Assembly: GCF_039536325.1 (NCBI RefSeq)
Contig: NZ_BAAAYO010000006.1
Location: forward strand, 124,001 to 188,000
Origin: Paenibacillus_AB hodogayensis
GTDB lineage: Bacteria; Bacillota; Bacilli; Paenibacillales; NBRC-103111
Reading direction: 5' to 3'
DNA: 64,000 nt
The notes under the pieces were generated by a model. That model made no database searches and was not told the origin of the DNA. It worked only from the letters and a program-made list of their open reading frames with translations. Shown piece by piece: positions 32,921 to 41,124 of the stretch (the stretch's first letter is position 1; every line of letters starts with the position of its first letter). The translations under genes and the position numbers were made by a program.

Positions 32921-32934
32921 GAAAAACTTTTTCT
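32920..32934. promoter_or_regulatory. Palindrome AGAAAAACTTTTTCT abutting the -35, possible operator
   Basis: A perfect 7-bp inverted repeat around one base, overlapping the first base of the -35 hexamer of the operon promoter. Its position suits an IclR-type regulator. Part of the T-rich arm may instead belong to the tail of the terminator next door. Confidence 0.35.
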
Positions 32935-32940
32935 AAATAG

Positions 32941-32981
32941 AAAAAAGCCTGTCGGCACCAAAAGGTACCGAACAGGCTTTG
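32941..32981 (-). terminator. Terminator after the permease pair
   Basis: On the minus strand AAAGCCTGTTCGGTACC-TTTT-GGTGCCGACAGGCTTTTTT forms a long stem with one bulge and a T6 tail, 12 bases past the stop codon. It separates the transporter operon from the catabolic operon. Confidence 0.88.
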
Positions 32982-32992
32982 CGGCGACTCCC

Positions 32993-33880
32993 TTATCCTT
33001 TAATGGAGCCAAGCAGCATTCCTTTGACGAAATACTTTTGCAGGAATGGATACACGATCAATATCGGCAAAATCGCCACGACCACGGTCGCCATCTTGAT
33101 CGTTTCCGGCGGCAGTTGGTTGATCTCGCTGGCGTTGACGTTCAGCTCGGAGCTGACGCTCGGCGAGACGATCATATTCCGCAGCACGACCTGGATCGGC
33201 ATCAATTCCTTGTCGGTCAAGTACATGATCCCGTTGAAGTAGGCGTTCCAGTGGCCGACTCCGTAGAACAAGCCGAGCGTAGCCATAATCGGCATCGACA
33301 GCGGAAGCACGATGCGGAACAGCGTCTGCACGTCGCTGCAGCCGTCGACCTTCGCGGCTTCCTCGATCTCGGCCGGCAAGTTCTCGAAATACGTCTTCAT
33401 GATGAGCATATTGAAGGAGGAGACGAGTCCCGGAATGATGAGCGCCCAGATCGTATTCAGCAAATGGGTCTCCTTCACCACGATATAAAGCGGAATCAGT
33501 CCTCCGGAGAACAGCATCGTGAAGACGATGCCCATCAGGACGATATTCCGTCCGGGCAGAAACCGTTTGGACAACGGATAAGCCAAAAAGGTGGTGATAA
33601 GCAAGTTACAGAACGTGCCGATCAGCGTAACCCGGATGGATACCCACAAAGCGGTCGGAATCCGGTTGCTGCTGAATACGAACTTGTACGCATCCATCGT
33701 CACTTGCTCGGGCCAGATGACGAACCCGCCGTTGCGCAGCACTTCCGCGATCGGCGTAATGGACATGACGAATACATAATAGAGCGGGAACAGCGTAGCA
33801 AGCCCGAACAAAGTCATGGCCAAATAGATGAGAAAATCGACGACATAGTCGGATTTTGTTTTTTTGAGTATAAATGACAT
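32993..33880 (-). CDS. Carbohydrate ABC transporter permease, YtcP/LplC-like
   Basis: 295 residues, six membrane helices. The inner-membrane partner motif for the ATPase is visible (EEAAKVDGCSDVQTLFRIVL). The C-terminal end FVKGMLLGSIKG is typical of CUT1 permeases paired with LplB. The ATG at 33880 follows AGGAGG at 9 bases; a longer frame to 34054 overlaps the partner gene. No solute-binding protein and no dedicated ATPase are encoded beside it. CUT1 systems of this group usually share an MsmX-type ATPase encoded elsewhere. Confidence 0.9.
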   Translation of the reverse strand: MSFILKKTKSDYVVDFLIYLAMTLFGLATLFPLYYVFVMSITPIAEVLRNGGFVIWPEQVTMDAYKFVFSSNRIPTALWVSIRVTLIGTFCNLLITTFLAYPLSKRFLPGRNIVLMGIVFTMLFSGGLIPLYIVVKETHLLNTIWALIIPGLVSSFNMLIMKTYFENLPAEIEEAAKVDGCSDVQTLFRIVLPLSMPIMATLGLFYGVGHWNAYFNGIMYLTDKELMPIQVVLRNMIVSPSVSSELNVNASEINQLPPETIKMATVVVAILPILIVYPFLQKYFVKGMLLGSIKG

Positions 33881-33893
33881 TGTTTTGGACCTC

Positions 33894-34853
33894 CTACCAG
33901 ATTCCGGACCCGCCGAGTTTTTTGGAAATCTTGTTCGCGGAAACGACCAATGCAAATCCGATGACGGATTTGAAGAAGCCGACTGCCGAAGCGACGCTAA
34001 AGTCGAGCTGCTCGATACCGCGTCGGAATACCCACGTATCGATAATATCCCCAACCTCGTACACCCGTGCGTTCAAGAAAATGTACACCTGCTCGAAGCC
34101 GGCGTCCAAAATGTGGCCGATGCGCAAAATCAGCAGAAGAACGAAAACTTCGCGGATGCCCGGCAGCGTAATATGCCATATTTGCCGCCAACGCCCCGCT
34201 CCATCCACGACGGCCGCCTCGTACAGCTCGTTGTTGATAGTAGCGAGGGCTGCCAAATAAATGATGGCGCCGTAGCCGGTGCTTTTCCAAATATCGGTCA
34301 AAATCAAAATCGGTCTGAACCAATCCTTATCGGTCAGCAGGTTCAGAGTCTCGCCGGTATGATCGCGCCACCAGGTGCTAATCAATCCGGCATCCGGAGC
34401 CAGGAAAGAGAATACGAGACCGTATACGATAATCCACGACAAGAAGTACGGACCGTACGTAATCGTTTGAATCGCCCGTTTAAACCATTCCAGCCGGATT
34501 TCGTTCAAGATAAGCGCCAGCAGCACGTCCGGAATCATATTGAATAAAATCCGGTACAAGCTGATCAGAAGCGTATTGCGGATAATGCTGAAAAAATCCG
34601 GAGACGAAAAAACGGTTCGGAAATTGTCGAATCCGACCCAATCGCTTCCCGTAATGCCCTTGCTCAAATTGTACTTCTGAAAAGCGATCATCAGACCGCC
34701 CATCGGGATGTACTGGTAAATAATGTAGTACAGCACGCCGGGCAGCATCATCAGGTAAAACCATTTGTAGCGATTCAGCGCCTTGCCTATAAGTCGAAAA
34801 CGATGTTTCAAGCCATTGTCCGCGCTACCTGTTGCAACATGACCAGTCTTCAC
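33894..34853 (-). CDS. Carbohydrate ABC transporter permease, LplB-like
   Basis: 319 residues with six membrane helices (first at KWFYLMMLPGVLYYIIYQYI) and the ATPase-contact loop ELYEAAVVDGAGRWRQIWHI. It is the first permease of a CUT1-type pair. The GTG start follows AGGAGG at 9 bases. The second permease gene follows after 13 bases. The expected lipoprotein binding protein is missing on either side: upstream is the deacetylase-like gene, downstream the terminator. A promoter and a cre-like site lie just upstream. Confidence 0.9.
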   Translation of the reverse strand: MKTGHVATGSADNGLKHRFRLIGKALNRYKWFYLMMLPGVLYYIIYQYIPMGGLMIAFQKYNLSKGITGSDWVGFDNFRTVFSSPDFFSIIRNTLLISLYRILFNMIPDVLLALILNEIRLEWFKRAIQTITYGPYFLSWIIVYGLVFSFLAPDAGLISTWWRDHTGETLNLLTDKDWFRPILILTDIWKSTGYGAIIYLAALATINNELYEAAVVDGAGRWRQIWHITLPGIREVFVLLLILRIGHILDAGFEQVYIFLNARVYEVGDIIDTWVFRRGIEQLDFSVASAVGFFKSVIGFALVVSANKISKKLGGSGIW

Positions 34854-34895
34854 TCCTGCATTCCTCCTGTTTTGGTCGTAATTTCATGTCGAAAC

Positions 34896-34911
34896 GGTTA
34901 AGCGTTTACAA
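34896..34911 (-). promoter_or_regulatory. cre-like site in the permease operon leader
   Basis: TTGTAAACGCTTAACC on the minus strand matches 13 of 15 positions of the Bacillus cre consensus (WTGNAARCGNWWWCA); only the last two bases differ. It also contains the inverse pair AAACG/CGTTT. It lies about 13-28 bases past the predicted transcription start, where CcpA or a LacI-type repressor would block transcription. Confidence 0.4.
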
Positions 34912-34930
34912 GACTACCCCATACTTACAA

Positions 34931-34959
34931 TGATATTCGTAATGATTTCCGATTACAAG
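34931..34959 (-). promoter_or_regulatory. Promoter of the LplB/YtcP-like permease pair
   Basis: On the minus strand TTGTAA (34954-34959), 17 bases, TATCAT (34931-34936). Confidence 0.6.
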
Positions 34960-35026
34960 ACTTGCATGACGCAAAATACGTCTTTAATTGGTCTTTATTA
35001 CGACATGGGCTGCGAACTTGGCGAAC

Positions 35027-36724
35027 TCATATCCGCATTACCTTTTTGTGGCAGGGGATGCCGTGCAGCTCAACCGTCCCATCGCCGCAATCGCCTGTGG
35101 CGTCTGGAACTGCGGGAATATAGACGACGATGTCGTGACTGGACGAAGGACCTTCCAAACGAAGGGTTCCATCTTGGGAAATGGTAGCGCTTAACGTTCT
35201 CCGGTACCGCTCCCAATCGTTCACTTTTTTCCCTGTCCAAAATTCAAAACCGAGTTGACGCGCTTCTCCCACCAAAAGCCGGATCGAATCCCGCACCGCT
35301 TCCCTGGTATGGATATGCACCTGGTGGTAAAGGAAGTGAGCCACCCCGCCTACGCGCTTCACCTGCTCCAGAAACGGCCGGATGACGGAATTGTCGGATA
35401 ACGTCGGCAGCTCCAGATCCTGTGTCAGAAAGCTCGTCTCCAGCACGTCGTACATCCGGTTGCCGTCGTTCGCCCAAGCGATCGGGAAGTATGGATGGCA
35501 CGTGCCGAACAGAAACCCGACATTGCCCTTCTTGCTCGGTCCGCGCGTCTGGTCGGCGGCGATGCCATGCCGCTCGCACCATTCGAACAGCTCGCCCCAG
35601 CCTTCGAAGCGAGTATAATGGTTTTTGTTGGAGGTCACTTCCGTCAGTCCGGCCGCCTCCTTCAGCCATTGCAGCTGCCGCGCGAACGCTTCCTCGGACC
35701 AGACGCCCTGCTGGGCCTGCAGGCCGTTATAGTGAAACGCCAGCTCGTGACCGGCCGCTTTCACCAGATCGTAGATAGGTTTTCCATATCCAGGCTCCAG
35801 CATGCACCACGTCGTCCGCATATCCAGTTCCTTCATCAGCTCCAGCGTTTGGAGCGCATGTTCGTCCCGGTTTATATCGCTATCGTGGGACATCATGAAC
35901 ACGTGCGTAATTCCGTCCGGATACGGGCCGACGAACGGCAGCGTTTTTCCGGTCGCCACGATCGCTTCCAGCAGGGACCCAAGGAACGCTTCCCTCCATA
36001 GGTCCGCATACGGATGGGCAAAATAAAGCATCCCCGTCTCCGTCGTCCGGCGGTCCAAGTCCCAATCCATCGCCGCCTGATCGTCAGCCTTGAGAATATC
36101 GTCGTTCACCGCCCCGGTGCCGTCCGGCGCCGGCTCTCCGTCCTCGAGCACCGGGCCTTTACCCTGCTGCATCCGTACGATCGTATCCCAGATATCGACG
36201 GACCAGCGGTACAGCTTGCCGGCTCCGACCGGGAACGATTGAAGCGCCGCTCCGGCCTGCGCTCCGTCGGGGGAGAAGCGGGTTATGACACCTTTCTCGG
36301 CAATTGGAAGCGTGCGATCGTCCCGGACCGGCTGCCACGGAACTGCCCGCAAAAAGCGCAGCGGCACATCGCTGCCGGCCGCACCCGCATCCCCGGCATA
36401 TCCGGCGGACAATTCCGCGGCTTTGCCGTATCCGAGCTTGACGCCCAGAGCGTTCAAGCCCGCGCAGTTGAATACGAGCCCTCCACGTTCCATGTAAGCG
36501 GTTAAATAGTCAACCGTCTGGCGGTCTTCCGCGGCTGCCGCGACAAGCAGCACGTCGCAATCGCTCGCCGTTGCCTCAGCGATGTCTTCGTACGCCGCAT
36601 AACTCATTCCCGCGTGGGCCAACACCTCGCCCGCATAATGTCCGAACGCATTCAAACCAAACCGGTGCAGCGTCGAAACGGCTTCCCGATCATACAGTAC
36701 GGCAATCTTCGCTAACGATGTCAT
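35027..36724 (-). CDS. Large protein with GATase-like N-terminus and polysaccharide deacetylase-like C-terminus
   Basis: 565 residues. The first about 110 residues look like a class I glutamine amidotransferase-like/beta-galactosidase trimerisation fold (CDVLLVAAAAEDRQTVDYLT, YMERGGLVFNCAGLNALG), without an obvious catalytic cysteine. Residues about 270-480 resemble a NodB-type deacetylase barrel: HVFMMSHDSDINRDE where the metal aspartates lie, then LVKAAGHELAFHYNG with two histidines, and a late HFLYHQVHIHTREA. It has no signal peptide, so it probably acts in the cytoplasm. It has its own promoter (36795-36823). I infer a role in handling the glycan or amino-sugar compound imported by the neighbouring permeases. 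Confidence 0.7.
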   Translation of the reverse strand: MTSLAKIAVLYDREAVSTLHRFGLNAFGHYAGEVLAHAGMSYAAYEDIAEATASDCDVLLVAAAAEDRQTVDYLTAYMERGGLVFNCAGLNALGVKLGYGKAAELSAGYAGDAGAAGSDVPLRFLRAVPWQPVRDDRTLPIAEKGVITRFSPDGAQAGAALQSFPVGAGKLYRWSVDIWDTIVRMQQGKGPVLEDGEPAPDGTGAVNDDILKADDQAAMDWDLDRRTTETGMLYFAHPYADLWREAFLGSLLEAIVATGKTLPFVGPYPDGITHVFMMSHDSDINRDEHALQTLELMKELDMRTTWCMLEPGYGKPIYDLVKAAGHELAFHYNGLQAQQGVWSEEAFARQLQWLKEAAGLTEVTSNKNHYTRFEGWGELFEWCERHGIAADQTRGPSKKGNVGFLFGTCHPYFPIAWANDGNRMYDVLETSFLTQDLELPTLSDNSVIRPFLEQVKRVGGVAHFLYHQVHIHTREAVRDSIRLLVGEARQLGFEFWTGKKVNDWERYRRTLSATISQDGTLRLEGPSSSHDIVVYIPAVPDATGDCGDGTVELHGIPCHKKVMRI

Positions 36725-36794
36725 GACATTCTTCTCCTCCTCGATTTGACCGACGCATGCGAGCGGCTATCGCCCCGGCATGTTTATAATCTGT

Positions 36795-36823
36795 ATTATA
36801 CATGTATTTAATAAGGGGCACAA
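36795..36823 (-). promoter_or_regulatory. Promoter of the deacetylase-like gene
   Basis: On the minus strand TTGTGC (36818-36823), 17 bases, perfect TATAAT (36795-36800). It lies about 70 bases before the start codon. Confidence 0.7.
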
Positions 36824-36919
36824 CGATGGTAACACATGTCGGGCATCGGAGCAACAAGAAAAATGCGGATCGTCCGGTCTATTTAAGTCGAACGCATGAT
36901 TGGAAGTCCGTTACATTCC

Positions 36920-37028
36920 GAAAGGGATGGCCTTGCTGCTCAGACATGTTGTTTTCAACTCCTGGATGGAAAAAGATTCAGCGGATTGGAGTTGAAAGCC
37001 AAAACTCGCTGCAAGGCCATTCCCTTTC
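36920..37028. repeat. Long two-stem inverted repeat, about 110 bp
   Basis: Outer arms GAAAGGGATGGCCTTGC (36920-36936) and GCAAGGCCATTCCCTTTC (37011-37028) match with one extra base. Inside, TTTCAACTCC (36953-36962) and GGAGTTGAAA (36988-36997) are perfect inverses. The whole can fold into a large two-stem hairpin, so it may be a small mobile palindromic element or a structured RNA. No gene is visible in the surrounding interval 36825-37080. Confidence 0.6.
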
Positions 37029-37081
37029 TCCATTGCACTCGCCCTTTCCTTGAAGTTACTTCGTTCAACTTAATAGGGATT

Positions 37082-37112
37082 AAAAAAACAACGAAGGAAC
37101 GAATGTCCCTCC
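37082..37112 (-). terminator. Terminator after the YhfH-like gene
   Basis: On the minus strand GAGGGA-CATTCG-TTCCTTC is a short stem, followed by GTTGTTTTTTT. Confidence 0.6.
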
Positions 37113-37121
37113 GCTGCTTGA

Positions 37122-37322
37122 TCAGGAAGTATACCTTGCTTGCGGACTATACTTCGGGTCCGGCTTGAACGACAGCGGGTAGACGCTATCCCTGCTGCAT
37201 TCCTGACAGATGTGCGTGTAGCACTCCGACAGCTCCTCCATCGCGGAACCGCATTTACAGCAATGCTTCTGCGGGAGCGTGTCGAAAAATTGGTTAACCT
37301 TGGGCAGCATCGGGCCGTTCAC
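37122..37322 (-). CDS. YhfH-like small zinc-ribbon protein
   Basis: 66 residues. After NQFFDTLPQKHCCKCG the cysteines are arranged as Cys-x-x-Cys, then ECYTHICQECSRDS with a second group, very like the small Bacillus YhfH proteins of unknown function. The tail after the zinc-ribbon is longer than usual. Start: GTG at 37322 or, more likely in size, the ATG at 37310; GAGGAAAGG precedes both. It stands alone between the large inverted repeat and the thioesterase gene. Confidence 0.7.
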   Translation of the reverse strand: MNGPMLPKVNQFFDTLPQKHCCKCGSAMEELSECYTHICQECSRDSVYPLSFKPDPKYSPQARYTS

Positions 37323-37434
37323 ACCTTTCCTCGCATTGTACTATTACAGATTATTATTTGTATCATTATTATATAACAACATTCTTGGAATTGCGAAACA
37401 TTTTTTGCCCCTATCCGCCTTTGTCCCGTCAAAT

Positions 37435-37461
37435 AGAAAAAAACCGCGCCGACGGCACGGT
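37435..37461 (-). terminator. Terminator of the fad operon after the thioesterase gene
   Basis: On the minus strand ACCGTGCC-GTC-GGCGCGGT is an 8-bp stem followed by TTTTTTT. Confidence 0.85.
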
Positions 37462-37466
37462 CACGG

Positions 37467-37916
37467 TTATACTTGCGGTCCTTTCCCGTCCTTCGGCGCA
37501 TCGTCGGCCAATACGCGGAAGGAGCCGCTGCCCCACGAGCCAATCCGCCCTTGACAATCCTCGACTTTGCCGGAAACGGTCAGCATCCGCCGCGTTTGAT
37601 GGATCAGCTCAGCCGAAACAGTCACTTTACCCGGTGCCAGGGGAAACAAATAGTGGATGTTCAAATGGCTCGTGACGACTTTGTCGTCCGGCCTGGCCGC
37701 CATGGCCGTAATGCCCATCGCCTGGTCCAGCAAGGATGCATGCACTCCGCCATGCAGCATGCCGATACCGTTCAGATGACGGGCCCCGGCCTCCAGAACG
37801 ATGACCGTCCTGCCGGGCTCGATATGCTCCAGCTCGCAGCCGAGCTCCTCCCAAAACGTGCCTGCTGCCGCTTGCGCCAGCCTGCTCACGAATCGCTCCA
37901 GATCGCTGTCCGTCAT
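37467..37916 (-). CDS. PaaI-type thioesterase (hotdog fold)
   Basis: About 149 residues of the hotdog-fold acyl-CoA thioesterase family. The signature region is NGIGMLHGGVHASLLDQAMG, containing the HGG turn and the catalytic acidic residue; a later VTSHLNIHYLFPLAPGKVTV completes the fold. It likely hydrolyses acyl- or aryl-CoA esters and may release trapped CoA during beta-oxidation. The ATG at 37916 is 11 bases after GGAGG. It is 80 bases downstream of the acyl-CoA dehydrogenase gene and ends in a terminator, so it is probably the last gene of the fad operon. Confidence 0.88.
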   Translation of the reverse strand: MTDSDLERFVSRLAQAAAGTFWEELGCELEHIEPGRTVIVLEAGARHLNGIGMLHGGVHASLLDQAMGITAMAARPDDKVVTSHLNIHYLFPLAPGKVTVSAELIHQTRRMLTVSGKVEDCQGRIGSWGSGSFRVLADDAPKDGKGPQV

Positions 37917-37996
37917 GCTTTTCGTTCCCTCCAATTGCCGCCGGCCCGGCCGGATCGCCCATCCTTGTGGCGGCCGGTTCCCGCGTCACTTCCAGT

Positions 37997-39772
37997 CTAT
38001 TGCACGACGTAGCGCGCCGCGTCCTTCACCCTGTCGGCGATTTGCCGCTTCAGCCGGATCGTGTCCGGCGGCGTATGGCGGGTCCATTTCCGCAGAACGG
38101 ATAGCTGAAGGGCAAGCAGATCCCCGTCCGCCATCGCCGCCACGGCCTGCCTGGCATCCAGCTCGAGCAGCGCAAACGCTTCGTGCGCGTAGACGCTCGC
38201 CATGGCGGCCGCCAGCTCACCCTTTCCGGACCCGGAGCGAGCCGATATTTTCTCCGCTCGGAGCAGGGCGCTCTCCATGGCGTACAGCCGGATCATCATA
38301 TCCGACAAGCGGGCGAGCACCTCCTGTTCCTCTTCCAGCGCCAAGCCGTACGTCTGCACCGCTTGCCCGCCGACCAGCAAAAAGATTTGCTTGGCGGTGG
38401 AGAGAAGCTGGCGTTCGGCCGCAAACCGCTCCCCTGATGCGTCCCGTTCCATCGGCTCGAGCATTTTGGCCTGAACTTTCCCGGCATGCTCCATCAGCGG
38501 CAGCTCGCCCTTCATCGCTTTTTTCAGCAGCGTTCCGGGGATGAGCAGCCGGTTGATTTCGTTCGTCCCTTCGAAAATGCGGTTAATGCGCGAATCGCGG
38601 TAAATCCGTTCGATTTTGTATTCCTGAATGTATCCGTAGCCGCCGTGAATTTGCACGCCTTCGTCGGCGACGAAATCGAGCGCCTCCGTGCCGAACACCT
38701 TGTTGATCGAGCATTCCAGCGCATATTCGGCGATGCCTTTGGCCGACTGTATGCCGGCCTGCTCGCTGTCGTGATCGATCGTTTGCAGCGCCGAATCGAT
38801 CAGACCCGCCGTGCGGTACACCATGCTCTCCAGCACATAAGCGGCAATGTTCATATCCGCCAGCTTCTCCCCGATCAGCGGGAAGGAAGCGATCGGCTTG
38901 CCGAATTGCGTCCGTTCCGCGGCATATGCGGCGCTAAGCCCGATCGCCTCCTTGGCCGCCCCGAGACAGCCCGCCGCCAGCTTGAACCGTCCGATATTCA
39001 ATATATTGAAAGCGATAACGTGTCCCTTGCCCGGCTCTCCCAGCAGATTGGCCGCCGGGACGCGCACCTGATCGAGAATGAGCGGGCAGGTGGACGAGCC
39101 TTTAATGCCCATCTTCTTCTCTTCCGGCCCGATGCTCACCCCTTCCATCGTTCGTTCGACGATAAAGGCGGAAAACTGCTTGCCGTCGATTTTCGCATAG
39201 ACAATAAACAGATCGGCAAAACCGGCGTTCGTAATAAACTGCTTCGCCCCATTCAGCACATAATGCGTCCGGTCGGCAGACAGCGTTGCCGTCGTCTTCG
39301 CGCCGAGCGCGTCGGAACCGGAGGAAGGCTCGGTCAGACAATAGGCGGCAATCTTCGTGCCGTCGGCCAAGTCCGGCAAATAGGTCCGCTTCTGCTCGGG
39401 CGTTCCGAAAAACACGATCGGCAGCGTGCCGATGCCGACGTGGGCGCCGACCGATAAGGCGAACGACGAGCCTTTGGCCAGCTTCTCGCTGATGAGCGTC
39501 GAGCTGACTTTATCGAGACCGAGCCCCCCGTACCGTTCGGGAACGTCCACGCCGAGCAACCCCAAGGACCCCGCCTTGCCGATCAGCTCCACGGTCAACT
39601 TGTAATCGAGCTTCTCCAGCTCACCGTCGCGCGGCAGCACCTCGCTGTCGATAAAATGCTCGGCCGCGTCCGCAATCATGACCTGCTCCTCGCTCAAATC
39701 CTCCGGCGTCATGGTCGACTCCCATGAGATCGATTCCACAACAAAGCTGCCGCCCTTCACCCACGCCGTCAT
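37997..39772 (-). CDS. fadE: Acyl-CoA dehydrogenase
   Basis: 591 residues, the long Bacillus FadE (YusJ) type with a C-terminal extension of about 200 residues beyond the core. The core has YCLTEPSSGSDALGAKTTAT, ERTQFGKPIASFPLIGEKLA, the catalytic-base region IQEYKIERIYRDSRINRIFE and GTNEINRLL. It does the first, FAD-dependent step of beta-oxidation and passes electrons to EtfAB. The start ATG follows GGGAGG at 8 bases, 15 bases after the fadA stop. The order fadN-fadA-fadE equals the Bacillus subtilis operon. Confidence 0.93.
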   Translation of the reverse strand: MTAWVKGGSFVVESISWESTMTPEDLSEEQVMIADAAEHFIDSEVLPRDGELEKLDYKLTVELIGKAGSLGLLGVDVPERYGGLGLDKVSSTLISEKLAKGSSFALSVGAHVGIGTLPIVFFGTPEQKRTYLPDLADGTKIAAYCLTEPSSGSDALGAKTTATLSADRTHYVLNGAKQFITNAGFADLFIVYAKIDGKQFSAFIVERTMEGVSIGPEEKKMGIKGSSTCPLILDQVRVPAANLLGEPGKGHVIAFNILNIGRFKLAAGCLGAAKEAIGLSAAYAAERTQFGKPIASFPLIGEKLADMNIAAYVLESMVYRTAGLIDSALQTIDHDSEQAGIQSAKGIAEYALECSINKVFGTEALDFVADEGVQIHGGYGYIQEYKIERIYRDSRINRIFEGTNEINRLLIPGTLLKKAMKGELPLMEHAGKVQAKMLEPMERDASGERFAAERQLLSTAKQIFLLVGGQAVQTYGLALEEEQEVLARLSDMMIRLYAMESALLRAEKISARSGSGKGELAAAMASVYAHEAFALLELDARQAVAAMADGDLLALQLSVLRKWTRHTPPDTIRLKRQIADRVKDAARYVVQ

Positions 39773-39787
39773 CCCGTCAGCCTCCCC

Positions 39788-40975
<1,188 letters not shown>

Positions 40976-41049
40976 GCATCGCCTCCTCTCCCGCGCCCGG
41001 GAACGGTAGCGGCAGCTATTGGCGACTGCCGGCCGCCCCGTAGCTTACG

Positions 41050-41076
41050 GTATCCCCGTCGAAGTTCCGGGGATAC
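41050..41076. repeat. Perfect 9-bp hairpin in the fadN-fadA gap
   Basis: GTATCCCCG (41050-41058) and CGGGGATAC (41068-41076) around a 9-base loop, without a T-run. It is an intercistronic mRNA hairpin, perhaps affecting relative expression. Confidence 0.6.
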
Positions 41077-41124
41077 GTATGACAATCCCGCCCTGGCGCG
41101 AACCGCCGCTCCGACAGTCCGGCT

